DNA of 64,000 nucleotides, from contig CM028382.1 in assembly GCA_013146195.2 (NCBI GenBank), positions 6,146,767 to 6,210,766 of the forward strand. The letters run 5' to 3'. This document shows positions 11,640 to 23,394 of this stretch, in pieces. Positions within the stretch are counted from its first letter, which is position 1. Every line of letters starts with the position of its first letter. The DNA comes from Codonopsis lanceolata (lineage: Eukaryota; Streptophyta; Magnoliopsida; Asterales; Campanulaceae). The translations under genes and the position numbers were made by a program. Under the pieces are notes generated by a model. That model saw only the letters and a program-made list of their open reading frames with translations, was not told where the DNA came from and searched no databases.

Positions 11640-12180
11640 TTACATGAATTGAATAAATAATAATATATTAATATGTGTGTGTAGAGTACAAAATACGGTT
11701 GTGACTGCTTCAACACGTATGAGAGCCACTTACGAGGCCAGATGGGCTCATGTCACACAATGTCCCGTCCGTAACTCCCATCCACAAATATCATATGAGG
11801 ACTTCAGTCTTCACAGATGATGCAGGTATTCCATTCGCGCCTCCTGTTCGTCAGTGCCTCATATTTCTACTACACTGATGCAAAGTGGTCATTCACCTAT
11901 ATTAAAAGAGGATGAAAAGATAGAGGTCTTATTACATAAGACGCACGAGCCATGCTTTTACGTGGGTGGCTCGGGTAGTAGAAATGGGTGGTTCGATATT
12001 GATTGAGTGGTGCGGGTGGTAGTGGCATGGGTGGTTCGAGCATGATACTTAGGAGTAGGAAGGGTCTGTTGACTACTTATGTATTCAAAGCACTATAACA
12101 TTGATCTCAGCATGTTGAGGAGAATGAGGATTTGGCAAAGGCAAAGTAGGAGGTCATGGTAGAGGTCGACAAGAAGATGA
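11640..12180. other. Non-coding stretch
   Basis: No gene, intact element or clear repeat seen here. The short open frames are stop-poor by chance or reflect the neighbouring trinucleotide repeat. Confidence 0.4.
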
Positions 12181-12201
12181 TAGTGGTGGTGGTGTTGCTG
12201 T

Positions 12202-12232
<31 letters not shown>

Positions 12233-12262
12233 GGTGGTATTGATGATGATGGCGATGATGAT
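12180..12262. repeat. (GAT)n/(GGT)n trinucleotide repeat
   Basis: Imperfect GAT and GGT triplets. They generate open frames on both strands (poly-Met/Val and poly-Thr/Ile) that are not genes. Confidence 0.9.
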
Positions 12263-12374
12263 AGATTTACATTCCATGGGGCCTGATAATTCGAAGATAC
12301 TTACTGGATTTCTTGGCCATGTTGCATATGCAATATGGTACGACGAGGTAATTAAATCTATTAAAAACAACCCC

Positions 12375-13112
12375 CCAATAGTATTGGCCAATTGCACGTA
12401 ATCTCCACAGTATTGGTAAATTGCATATAACCCCATAATATTGGTAAATTACACGCAACTAGGCCTGGAAATTGGGTGGTTGGGTTGGAATGGATAACGG
12501 GTTAAAACGAGTCAAAACATGTTAGAACCCAAATACTAAACGGGTTGAAATGTGTTGTGTTGAGGCGGGTCGGGTTGAAACAAATAACTTGTTAAGGCGG
12601 TTTGACCCATCTTTGCCCGAATTTTTCCCTGAAAGACATGATTTTATAGTATGAAAAGTCATGGGTCGAAACGGGTAATGAGTCTGACACGACTTAACCC
12701 GACCCAACCCGTCAATATTTTTGGTTGATACGGGTTACCCGTTTCGATTAAAAAATGTTAACGGGTTGGGTTAGGTTGGGTAATTAGTGGATGGGGTTGT
12801 GTGGGTTAATGAGTAATAGGTTGTAATTGCTAGGCCTGCACGCAACCCTTCATAATATTGGTAAATTGCACAAAATTCCCCCATAATATTGGTAAATTGC
12901 ATGTAACCCTTTTTTTTATTAATATGTTACATATAACGCCATCTATTTCATTCATTTTTCACTTCTTAGTAGTGTGTCATATTGATTAACCATAGTATTG
13001 GTAAATTGCATGTAACCCCATATAGTATTGGTAAATTACACATAACCCCCTATAATATTAGAAAATTACATGTAACCCCTATAATATTAGTAAATTACAC
13101 GTAACATTTTTT
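12375..13112. repeat. Degenerate minisatellite with AATATTGGTAAATTGCA core, interrupted by a MITE
   Basis: Roughly ten diverged copies of a unit of about 30 bases (ATAATATTGGTAAATTGCA followed by TGTAACCCC). Some lie at 12380-12450, before a hAT MITE, and the rest at 12847-13112. Units alternate GCACG, GCATG and ACACG variants. There is no coding potential. Confidence 0.8.
12460..12838. mobile_element. hAT-type MITE, 379 bp, inside the minisatellite
   Basis: Flanked by perfect 8-bp duplications CACGCAAC (12452-12459 and 12839-12846), which are part of a minisatellite unit. The ends read inward TAGGCCTGGAAAT (left) and CAGGCCTAGCAAT (right), 10 of 13 identical. The interior is rich in GGGTTGGGTT and AACGGGTT motifs and is non-coding. 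Confidence 0.86.
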
Positions 13113-13369
13113 ATTATTAATGATCTATTATTTTGTTATATTCAACAGGCGAGGTTAGTATTGAGTTGCCATAGCTTCGTGGACCCCTTAATAGCATTAT
13201 CGTGTGACGTAAGTGATGGTCCCACGATCACGCGGATACATGATAGTCAGTCCGGACACTTGAGTTGAAACACCCGGGAACTCTGTGTGTCTCTTTCCCG
13301 CACTTGTCGTGTAATACTTTGAGTGTTTGGTTAGGCTAAGATATAGCCAATACCTTTGAGTTGATTGAT

Positions 13370-13800
13370 TTGAACCTGTTAACTTACTAAAGTTGCAAGT
13401 TGTAACTTGGTGTTGTGGGAAACCCGACTCGATTGAGGATTAACTTGCGTGAACTTGTTTGTGACCTTGGATGAACCCTAGGTCTTTGTTTGATCGTCGT
13501 TCACTTATCTTGTAATACCCTGATTTCCGGTAGCTTGGATTGCGTGCAACACTCGCAATTCTTCTCTTGCTGATTTCTTGATTGGTTTGTGAGAGAGTCT
13601 AAATGTGCATGAGAGACCACATTAAGACCAAAATACTATTAAGAGATGCCATATGGTTGTTGACTTGCTAAAGTCACAAGCTGTAACTCGACAATAGTCG
13701 AAATGCGACGCGATTGAGAGTTTACTTGTGTTTGTGTTCCTAACCTCGATTTGGTCCTAGATCTTTACACGATGATTAATTAACATGTTTAGAGGTGTTA
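13370..13800. repeat. Internal diverged duplication in LTR-like copy 1
   Basis: The segment near 13375-13500 (ACTTACTAAAGTTGCAAGTT onward) recurs near 13660-13790 (ACTTGCTAAAGTCACAAGCT onward), offset about 285 bases. Both then show a CGATTGAGG/CGATTGAGA stretch and a C-C-TAG-TCTTT stretch. Confidence 0.65.
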
Positions 13801-14979
13801 TACTTCTAGTTGGATGCATTCCTTGAGTCTTGTGAGGTTTTGACGCTTCGAAGATAACAATCGTCTTTATCGCGTAGTTTGAGATTGAGCCGTATGAACG
13901 TCTCGTCTTTCAGGAGTTCTTTTCTCCTATCTGTGGTTCAACATCTGATGATCATTTAGGCCTATTAAATAGCCCTTTTAAGTGTTTATAATCTTGGGTT
14001 GTTGCCCGTCGGTTTATGGTTTCATTCGACGTTTCGCTAGCATGTTGTTGTGTCTTGCATTGTTTTTGCTCCGAGTTGTTTCGGGAGTTGTTGTGAGAGT
14101 TCTGGACCTACTTTGAGGGTGGTTTGAGACTTGTTTTGTTTAGCTAAGAGTATGAGGACTTTAAGGGTTCAATTATAGGCCGTTTCGAAGCTTTAAGGCT
14201 TATGGTTGCATGTAGGAAGGGTCGTAACCGAGAGAAGACAACAAAACTCACCAAGGGCTAGAAGGGGACCAATGCGGTCGCATGGGGTAAGTGCCATGCG
14301 AGCGCTTCACCTTCGAGGACAACTTGTCCCTGTTTTGGTTTTTGATGTCTAATTCCTATCCTACCCCCACTAAACCTCCTCTAAACCCTTCATAACCCTC
14401 ATACCTAGTCTTAATCATGTCCTAACATGTTTGGGGGAGTTGATTAAGGTTTGATTAAGGGTTAATTACATCTAACACTCACTAATTGTACTAAGGTAGT
14501 TTCATTTGTGCCCTCATTAGTTTGGGGAGTATTTATAGTCTAAATCCTTTAAGAATGCAGCAAACCCTTTCATTTTCTCCTCCTTCTTAGATACGTATTC
14601 AGGGAGAGAGTGTGGGAGACTTGAAGCTTTGAGCCCTAGCTCTTCTTCCTCCGATCTACGAAGATCTAACCGTCCGATTGTCGTCAAACTTCGGATTCTT
14701 GATGTCCTCGACGAGTGGAACAACTTCACCGATCGGATTTCGATTCTCTTGAGTTTTCACTCAAGCTATGTAAGTTACTTTCTTTTGATTTTGGTTCATT
14801 GGCCCCTAAGGAAAACAATCTATATGCTATTTGAGGGCAATGAATACTTGGTATGCTATGTATGCCCATTTTGGGGATTTTGGAAGTATGAACTTGTTGA
14901 TATTATGAATATGATGATTTGAAGGGTATTGTGTATTGTAAAAAATGGGTTATGATTTATGTTGAGTTTTGTAAATTTT

Positions 14980-15440
14980 AGGGCTTATGAATGAAGCCCG
15001 AAATATTGGAGAAATTGTCATGAATTTGAAATGGGTGTTAATGTTTGGTTTGATGAAATGAGTAAAGAATGAAACTTGGTATTAAGACTCAACGGAGTCC
15101 TTTTAAGTTCAATAATGTGTTAAATGAACTTGGGTTGAAATCCTACGACGATTGGGTTTCGTTTGATAAATGTTGTGAAGTACATAGCTTCCAAACTTTA
15201 AATGGAACTATGATTATGATGAGTTATATGGATTTCTAGGCTTGGGAATCAAGCCCGAATGAGTTTTGGGATTTTGTGTAAATTCGAATGAAATGTTAAA
15301 ATGTGGATTTATGAAACACATAAAGAATGAAATGTAGAATTATGACTCAACGGAGTCGTTATAAGGCCAATAATATGATAATGAGCCTTGAGTTGAAACC
15401 CTACACGGATTGGGTTTCGGTTGATTATGTTTGTGCTCAC
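14980..15440. repeat. Diverged tandem duplication in LTR-like copy 1, period about 255
   Basis: AATGAAGCCCGAA near 14990 and AATCAAGCCCGAA near 15247 start two similar units. Each contains ATGACTCAACGGAGTC or AAGACTCAACGGAGTC and then a TTGGGTTTCG stretch. A related unit is found in copy 2 near 18540-18690. Confidence 0.65.
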
Positions 15441-15946
15441 CGAGTGTCTCGTTTGTGTTCCATTGAGACACTCATGTTATAGAGACTTATTGGAAATATA
15501 TATTTTGAGCGTGCTTGTTAGATCACAGAATATTAGAGACCAACTTATGGTCTCGGTATATTTAAGAGACGATTAAGAAAGAATTCTCTCTTTAAGGAAT
15601 TTGGTCGCGTGCATATAAAAGCACTTGCGAGGAAGTGACTACAGACTAGTTACGAGGTTCTTGAGTATGGTATTGGAGATGTTGATTATATACGACGATT
15701 AGGACTATGATTGAGTCCAGTGTGCTTAAAATAAAGACTAAAATACTAAGTCTTGAGTTGTGGATGTTCTTAGACTAACGTAGTAGTCTTGGGTTTGATC
15801 TTGAGTGGGGGATTATTGTAGACCTCACATTATGATTTATTAAGATTACATGTTATTCTTGATTGGGTGATGACTTGGGGATTTATGAGTACCTCAATAT
15901 GTGGTTCTCGAACTAAATTTGTAAGTTAGTTGAACATGTTGAGAAT

Positions 15947-16115
15947 ATGCAAATATGTGCATTGTTCATGAGATTTTATAGAGCATTATGTCCTACTTGA
16001 TTATATGCAAATATGTGCATGGATCATGGGATTTCGTAAGCATTATATTCTACTTGATTATATGCAAATATGTGCATGGCTTATGGGATTTGGTAGAGCA
16101 TTATGTCCTACATGA
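15947..16115. repeat. Three tandem units of about 58 bp
   Basis: ATGCAAATATGTGCAT occurs at 15947, 16005 and 16062, each followed by a CATGAGATTT- or CATGGGATTT-like stretch and GCATTATGTCCTAC. This is a small minisatellite inside the LTR-like copy. Confidence 0.85.
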
Positions 16116-19100
16116 TTTGATGAGCCCGATATTAATAAATTTGGTCTCATTTGGTTTATGCAAGTAAATATCTACTTGAGTATTTTGGCTTAAGTCCAGC
16201 TGGCGGGTTTGGTCGTAGTGTCGGCAATGGGACGATTCATAGCCTTTGGGAACAATCGCTACGAATCGTTGCATTGGGTCCATTTCTCCTCACTATTTGG
16301 CCAGTAGTGAGATGTGGTCTCGAGTTAGTGCCATCTAGCCTGATATCGAGCTCTCATTTCTCATTCGGGGATTGGATGAAGGTAACGAGTACTCATTAAG
16401 GGAAACTGATGAGATGTGATCATTTGAGGATGAAACCCAAGGTATGATCAGTTGGGTGTTGAACCCGGATTTTGGTTTGAGGATGAATCCCATGGTATGT
16501 TGGTTGGGCATTGGACCCGGATTTTGGTTGTAACAGTTCTATTTATGTTTCTTGTTACACATGTTTATTTATGAGCATTTATGTGAAAGACAATATGCTA
16601 TGTGGTTTATGTGAGATTATGTGCTTTGATAAATAAGTACATGTTTATTGTTGGTATACTAATATGATACCATGATTCTTATATATGCTTGTGCATTATG
16701 CCATGCCATGACATGATATGCCATACAGTTGCATTTAGTAACTTACTGGGTCATTATGACTCACTCCGTGTGGTTGTTTTCCTTAGTGTGTGCAGTGGTC
16801 CTGTTAGTACGCGTGGTGACTTTGGATTAGTGACTTCTAGTAGGTGGTCTTCCGGGCAGTAACTTGGAGTTATTATTATTATTATTGTTGTTATTAAATT
16901 GTGAGACACGGATGTAAAGTTATGTAGACTTTACTTGGGTAGATTGTATTAGTTCTACTGTTTGTTATTTGGGAGCCGACTAGTATGGTCGGGCCATTGT
17001 ATCTTTTAGAAATTATTCCCGTTGTCATTTTGAGCAAGGTATAGCTCACTCATTCTAGTATTGTGTTATTGTGGTTCCTATCTCCGACAACTTTAGTCGT
17101 GAGATCTTAGTTAGTTGTTAGCATTTGAAATATTATCCTTTTAGTCGTACTGTCCCTCCGTCATGTTATAACCATGGAGTGGTGGTTTGTCAGGTTGGTA
17201 TTTTGTTGGTTCGCCGGCCTTTGGATGCCGATGGTTTGTTGCCCGTGCGCAATGTTGCGTCACGTGCGTCGTAAATTTGTCGAGAGGTAGTTGCCTCTTA
17301 GCCTTGTGTTCCTTGGTTTAGGAGTAAAGTCTTGGGCTCCACTTATGATTCACTTCCGCATGTTTTGGTTTTTGTTGATCCGTTTAGCCGTTATGGCTTT
17401 GCATTCATGTTTCGAGCTCATTGGCTCATCTTTTGACTCGCACTATTATGCTTAGCAGGTGCTTGTCCATGTCTTAGCTTGTCTTGACGGACCGACCTCG
17501 AGATTTCGTATAGAAATTCGGGTCTGGTCGTCACATATCTAGACACAATCTACTTCATGAGAGGAGTATCTTTGAGTAGGATGTATGTTGGTGATAAGCG
17601 TTGCATCGCTTTCATCTCCATTTGACTATTTGAGTTCGAGTAGCGTTAACGTCTCGTTCCTTGGAGTTTACATATTCTAGACCTTTGTTCAACTTCGTAG
17701 AAGTGTTCGAGTATATTGTTTAGACCTTTAGCATGCTTTAGATCTTGTGTACATACTTGTTCGATCTTACTTTGATCAACATGGATGCACGTCGTTGTTG
17801 TTCGTCGTCGTTCAGGTTGTTTTGGTGATCGTTTCGACTTTGTTTTGATCATAGGATCATCCTTGATTGATAGGTTTGCCTTTGGGGGTCAATCTATACC
17901 TTGTTTAGAGTGTTTTTGGTTAAGGAAAGAAGGCGGTCACCTTGCACGGGACAAGGCTACCGCATATTTGATAGCATTAACACAATTCAATTCTGGAAAT
18001 CAAGCAAGGTGATCGCCTTGCATGCCATAACGCGAGCGCCTTGCGCTTCAAGACAACATTTGATGTTTTTATATTTTGTTGTGTATTACCTATTCTACTC
18101 TTAAATACTCCCTCCCCTTCACTCATGTCCACCCATTTGAGGGCATTTTGGTCCCTCTACCCCCTTTTAGATCTAAAACTCCCTCCACTCGCTTCATTTT
18201 CATCTTCAACAATTAAAGGATAGAGAGAGAGTGTATGTGTGGGTGTTCATGGTGTTTTGCCGATTCTCGGAGCTACGGGCATCCAATCGACGAGCCGAGA
18301 CCACCATGGCGAAGCTCTCGACAAGGAGAACATTTCCCCTTAGTTTGTTTTCATTTTCTTTCAAGTTTATTGGCTGAAATGTTAGAGATGTGTTTCCTAT
18401 AATTTGTTGAGTTAATACTTGTCTATATGAAAAGTTTATGAGGGGTTTTGATTAGTGAAAATGTGGAGTTGGATTGGAATGAGTTTGTTGTGTTTATTGA
18501 AGTGATTTAATATGAAATTACTTGTTAATGGGTTTAGGAACCCAGATGAACATTAAATCCCGAATTTGTACCTCAACCTAGAAAGTAAAGGTTGGTAAGT
18601 TGACTCAATGGAGTCTATTATGTATTTAAAATGTTTTTTGAGCCCTAGGATGAATTCCTACGACTTTTTGAGTTCGTTGGGTCTCAATTGCGAAATCTCG
18701 AGAATTGGTCAAGTGAGACCGAACTGGTGTTTTGTGATGTTTAATAGTTAAGGACTCCAATTGAAGTCCTTGGATGACGTTAGCATGAATCTATCACAAA
18801 GTCATCGGATTTTACAAGGTTTGGGTATTTATTTGTGAATGGTGATTTGTTTGAGTCTTTAGTTGGGCACGATAGTGTGTTGACTTAATAGAGGGTCGGG
18901 ATGTGATCCTTGGGTGTTTGTGGAAGGTTTGGGAACGTAGTTGAATGACCGTCCCATTGTATGTGTTGGGAGTGTACCCTTTAGAGACTTGGTGATTTAA
19001 GACTAATAATTAGTCTCGAATTATAAATTAATGCTATTAATGATAGCTTGAATTGAATGAGTTGTGACTGCCGAACATTGGACGCCATCTTATTTTACTA

Positions 19101-19569
19101 AGAAAAAATATTGGGACTTAGGTCGAGAACGACCCGAGTACGAATTATTGAGAGTGGACTCATTAGAGTCGATTAATGATTGGTTTAACACTAGAGTGAG
19201 ACGTGTTTGAATCCTGCGTTGTTCGAGACGGGTTTGGTCTCGGTTGTGTTGACCTGTGTGGTCATGTTGTGTGTGTGTCCAAATGATACCTAGACTTGTT
19301 AAGTCTTTGAGGATGAATATATTTTGGGAAGCTTAACTAGATTATCAGAAGACTACTTTAGAGTCTCTATGAAATGGTATGAGTGTGATTCGACGAATAA
19401 ATAATTAATCTAGTCGAGATTTGGTTAATTGTACTTGTGGGAACTTGTGAGAGTTGACTATGGATAGTCATATTACGCTTTGAGCGTAGGCTCAAACGTA
19501 TTGACGTATACACTACGAGAAAGAGGACTAATATAAGTCCGACATAAAATGATTTGGAAACTAAGTAAA

Positions 19570-20110
19570 TAGTCTTGTTTTGAGTAGTGTCATGGGGCTA
19601 ACTTAATAGTCTTGATGGGTTTGTATTGAGGATCTATGAGGACCTAAATGAGTGATTGTTTTTATACTAAATACATAGTCTTAGTATGTGGTTTGGGGTC
19701 CGTATAAATACGGCCTTGGTAGAATTATATTTTGGGGATCCATGAGGACCTCATCGATTAGGTGTTGTTAGACTTGTGATAGTCTTGGTTTGTGGATTGA
19801 GGTTAAGTAAATATGGTCTCGGTGTAATTGTATTTTGGGGATCATTGTAGACCTTAACTAATAATGATTATTTTAGACTTAATAACTAGTCTTTATATAT
19901 GGATTGAGGTTAGAACTAATTAGTTACCTCGGTATATGTGAGTATTAATTCATGACATAGATATGCATGATTGTGATATGTTAGTAGAGTGTGAAACCTA
20001 CTTGACTTGGATTGATGGGGAACTCAATCCAGTTTTATAAAGTTTGTGTTTGAGGATCGTTATGAACTCAATGTGTATATGGATGATAGACTAAATAACC
20101 AGTCTTGTTA
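19570..20110. repeat. Degenerate tandem array in copy 2, period about 115
   Basis: Several units each contain TTTTGGGGATC, then GACCT, a TAGACT...TAGTCTT segment and GGATTGAGGTTA or similar. About four units can be followed. Confidence 0.6.
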
Positions 20111-20638
20111 TGTGTGTTATACTTGCAAATATATGCATGTATGAAATATTAATTACCTTCCAGTAGGTGTAAGGTAGTATGTTTAAGTAGGAATACTAAT
20201 TTGTTTGGTTTGGACAGGGTGATCGGACATTAGATGCCTTGTTAGGTTTGGTTTGGATAAGGTAACCGGATATAATAGCCTTATTGAGTTTTGTTGTGTG
20301 GTTAGTCAATGATGGGACGACGCATCACCTTTACGAATTATGAGATTCGTGATCGCTATGGGTCGTCGTATCGGAGACTAGGTATTCCACGTGCCTCCAT
20401 TGCATCCGCGGTGGGGAAGTAATGGTCCACTGTTTATAGCAGCAAAGCATAACCTTTTAAGCTATGGTTCTAGAGCGGCGATGTCTCGGGGACGTCGATA
20501 CTAGGAAATCGGTATCGAACGCACATGTTTGTTGTGGACATGATTTGTAGGAGCAATGTGACATAAACGGATCAAGGGGGCACATCCTAATTCATTTTGT
20601 TTGTTATAATCAGATAAGTATACAACTTCTCCCTGATT

Positions 20639-20795
20639 TATATTGTTGTTTATATGCACTTATATGATTATCATATTTTCGCATGAAGGTTTTGGAAAAG
20701 TAAATAAAAGGTTATATTGTTGTTTTATGCATCTACGTGATTATCATTATACTACATGAAGGTTTTGGAAAAAGGAAAGAAAAATGGTATTTTCG
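20639..20795. repeat. Two tandem units of about 77 bp
   Basis: TATATTGTTGTTT, then TGATTATCAT, then CATGAAGGTTTTGGAAAA occur twice in a row. Confidence 0.8.
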
Positions 20796-21673
20796 TGGAG
20801 TATCAAATGTACTACGATACACGTTCACATATTTTATTGTTTTAACATGATTATTAAATAACAATGCATATTATCATGTTATTTATAGTAACGTACTGGG
20901 TCATTATAACTCGTTTTGTACTTTGTTTTCTTAGTGTGCAGTTGCTCGTTAGTCGCGTAGAGACCGAGTATATCGTGACTGTAGCAGTGCGCAGTTGGTT
21001 GGTAGATTGAGATGAGTTCGTGTGGTTCGTGCTTGTAGTAGCCTTTCTCCCAAGTAGTAACTCGCGGGGTCATATTTATTTATCGTTTCATTTATTATCA
21101 TTCTATTCATGTGAGGGCGATTGATGTAAAGTTATATAAACTTCTGATCGGAGTAGTACTTGGGTTTTATCGTTGGTTGTATTTTGTAGCTGACATGTAT
21201 TGTCAAGCTTGTGTACTTTGATTTATAGTATTTAATCAGTTGTCTCTCGGGCACGCAGTAGCCATGGGGCATTTAGTTGTTGTTGTTGTGGTTGTCTCCG
21301 GCATGTTGTTGTCGTTGAGTTGTTGTTACAGGTTTGGTTCTTGTGTTTCGTCGGCTTTGTGTTACCAATGGTTTGTGGCCCGTGTGCGATGTTGTGCCAC
21401 GTGGTTCAAATTTTTGGGCCGAGAGATTTACCATTTCTTTGGTTGTGTTTCACTTAGAGCTTGATAGCTCGGGCACACCATATTATTTTGCTTATGCTAT
21501 TATGAAAGTTTTTGTCCTGTATCGCAGTTACAACTTTACATTCTTCTTAGAGCTTGTAAAACTCGATTGGTTGACGGGTGCCATTATACTTATCATGTAT
21601 TTGTTAGTTGTTTAGCCTTTTTTGGCAGCACGACCTTGAGATTTCGTGTTGAAGCCCGGGTTGGGTCGTCACA

Positions 21674-22470
21674 TGAGGGATTGCATGTTTCAGCACCTGA
21701 ACATGCCGTTGATATCACCATTCGTTGAGCAATGGCATCCGGAAACCAACAATTTCCATGTGTTGTTTAGGAAGACGACGTTGACATTGCACAATGTTTA
21801 TTACATATTAAATATCCCTGTTACATTGAACCCATTTTGGCTAAGACAAAGTTATGCCCCCATCAAGTCGACGCTTACCACTATCCTACACATGACCGTC
21901 TCCGTAGTAGAAGTTGAGGTGAATTCCAATGGTATTAAATTTTTGACGTTGCAGAATTGTTTGTCTGCCCCAATTGTTAGACATGAATTGATGACGATCA
22001 GTTATTTGTTATGGTTGATGGGGATGATCCTCTTCATGAACAAGTCGTCAAACCGAGTCAATATTCACTATCTCATGTATTTGGCAGACATACGTGATGC
22101 GCCCACGTGTGCTTGGGTTACATCGACCTTATCCTTTTTATATCATCAGCTCGGTATATCATCGAAGATTGGTTGTAGACATATATTGCTAGGTGCTTGA
22201 CTCTACTGTAGTTATGTCAATTTAAGTTTGAAGGTTAATGTTAATATTGTTAATTATTTTAATTAATATCATATTGTTAATATTATTTGATTTTATGTTA
22301 TTGTAGGCTTAGATCTATGAATACTTTCCTCCATTCAGACCGAACCGTAAATCGACATGGACCGCAAACTCGTTGTATGCGATGAGATGGGTTCCTTCTC
22401 TCGCCAAAAGAAATGATCCCAAGGCTTTGCAAGAGCAACATGTGCTCGATTGGATGATTCCTGATGAGGT
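21674..22470 (+). pseudogene. Plant mobile domain (PMD/MAIN-like) fragment, disrupted
   Basis: The frame 21674-22195 reads FQHLNMPLISPFVEQWHPET, FHVLFRKTTLTLHNVYYILN, ELMTISYLLWLMGMILF and WVTSTLSFLYHQLGISSKIG. This is the order seen in the plant mobile domain, found in MAIN-like proteins, serine/threonine phosphatase 7 long-form homologues and many transposon-borne genes. Near 22195 a frame change separates LLGA from the expected CLTLL. After a possible intron (about 22212-22305) the text resumes as IYEYFPPFRPNRK and RWVPSLAKRNDPKALQEQ, with TAG in place of the usual Trp before IYEYF, and a GT donor at 22471. The 5' part is missing because the region begins where an LTR-like element ends. 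It is a relic of a domesticated or transposon-carried gene. Confidence 0.85.
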
Positions 22471-22493
22471 AAGTGTGTATGTCAAAAGTTGTA

Positions 22494-23312
22494 CTCCGTC
22501 CGTTTTCAAATTATTGTTTACCTTTCATTTTTCATCAGTTCTTAAATAATTGTCCTATTTCAAAACTTTCCCTTTGAAGAAAACACTTTTACCACTTTAC
22601 CCTTACTTTTTCTACCTACTTTAATACATATAGAGATGTTAGATGCCACATAAGTTCTAATGCCCATCTAAGCCCGGCCCATCATCACATTATGTTTTAA
22701 AATTATAAATATATTATAATTTATTAATTATACCATTACAATAACAAAAAAGAACCTTTGTTGCTATATGCCTACAATTATATTATTATATAGCGACTAA
22801 TCAATTATAATATTATATTATTATATAGTGATTAAGTGATATGCCAAATTACCAATACAAATAGCCAAACATCAAACAAAAGGTAAAGTAAAACTTTGAA
22901 ACCCTAAACACAAAACCTAAAACAATCATAACTCTACACGTTCGTTCCTTCTCTATTAGTCTATTATATAATTACATAATACATAATGTAATTTTTGTGT
23001 ATAGTCACAGATTTGGAGGAACTAGGTGAGTAGGTGTTATGGTTCAACCGCCAAGACTTTTAAAATTGTGTGATTTTAAAAACATGAAAATCAATCGAGC
23101 CCATCTTGAAATCGGGCTTTTTAAAATGATGCATATGGGCCTAGGTATTATAATGCCCGCGGGCTTATTTTTCTACCTACTTTAATTATAACCACATACT
23201 CAAGAGTATTAAAGGAAACCACACATTTCATCTATATTTATAATTCAATCAATTCATTTTTCTTAAACGGTGTGCCGAGTCAACCTAGACAATATTTTGA
23301 AAACGGAGGGAG
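22494..23312. mobile_element. Stowaway-type (Tc1/mariner) element, 819 bp, itself interrupted
   Basis: The left end is CTCCGTCCGTTTTCAAA (22494) and the right end, read inward, is CTCCCTCCGTTTTCAAAA (to 23312). TA dinucleotides flank it at 22492-22493 and 23313-23314. These are the classic Stowaway ends. About 560 bases of the interior look like a later insertion (see the next entry). Confidence 0.9.
22607..23186. mobile_element. Insertion inside Stowaway, bounded by 19-bp direct repeats
   Basis: TTTTTCTACCTACTTTAAT occurs at 22607-22625 and again at 23168-23186, and nowhere else that I see. The 542 bases between are AT-rich with GCCCATCTAAGCCCGGCCC near the left side and GCCCGCGGGC near the right. 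The direct repeat could be a long target duplication or the product of repair. No poly(A) tail is visible, so the insertion mechanism is unclear. Confidence 0.65.
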
Positions 23313-23394
23313 TATATTGTTATCATTTAAGTTCATTTTTAATTTACTTATAAAAAAATTAACTTTTAATTATATTAATATTTATTTTTACAGG

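Larger units (their letters stand above)
13203..17535 (+). mobile_element. Long LTR-like element, copy 1 (probable solo LTR)
   Basis: A 4.3-kb non-coding block that starts TGTGACG and ends GGTCGTCACA. It is flanked by TATCG (13198-13202) and TATCT (17536-17540), a 5-bp duplication with one mismatch. A promoter-like TATTTATAG near 14527 precedes a C/T-rich leader and a GT splice-like site near 14771, as in plant LTRs. A second diverged copy follows directly. Long LTRs of about 4 kb with these ends occur in Ty3/gypsy chromoviruses of the Tekay/Del type, but I see no internal coding domain to prove that. Small frames inside are not genes. Confidence 0.6.
17541..21673 (+). mobile_element. Long LTR-like element, copy 2, diverged
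   Basis: Collinear with copy 1 over most of its length. Shared landmarks are AACGTCTCG near 17648, the GCGAGCGC stretch near 18030, the ACTCAATGGAGTC stretch near 18600, and TTACTGGGTCATTATGACTC in copy 1 against TACTGGGTCATTATAACTC near 20895. GATGTAAAGTTAT also occurs near the end of each copy. It ends TTGGGTCGTCACA at 21673. It seems to lack roughly the first 600 bases of copy 1. The two copies differ a lot, so they are old, independent insertions or an old duplication. Confidence 0.6.

Noticed and set aside
12107..12458. Overlapping open frames on both strands
   Set aside because: They are produced by the GAT/GGT triplet repeat and the adjacent minisatellite; no domain and extreme composition.
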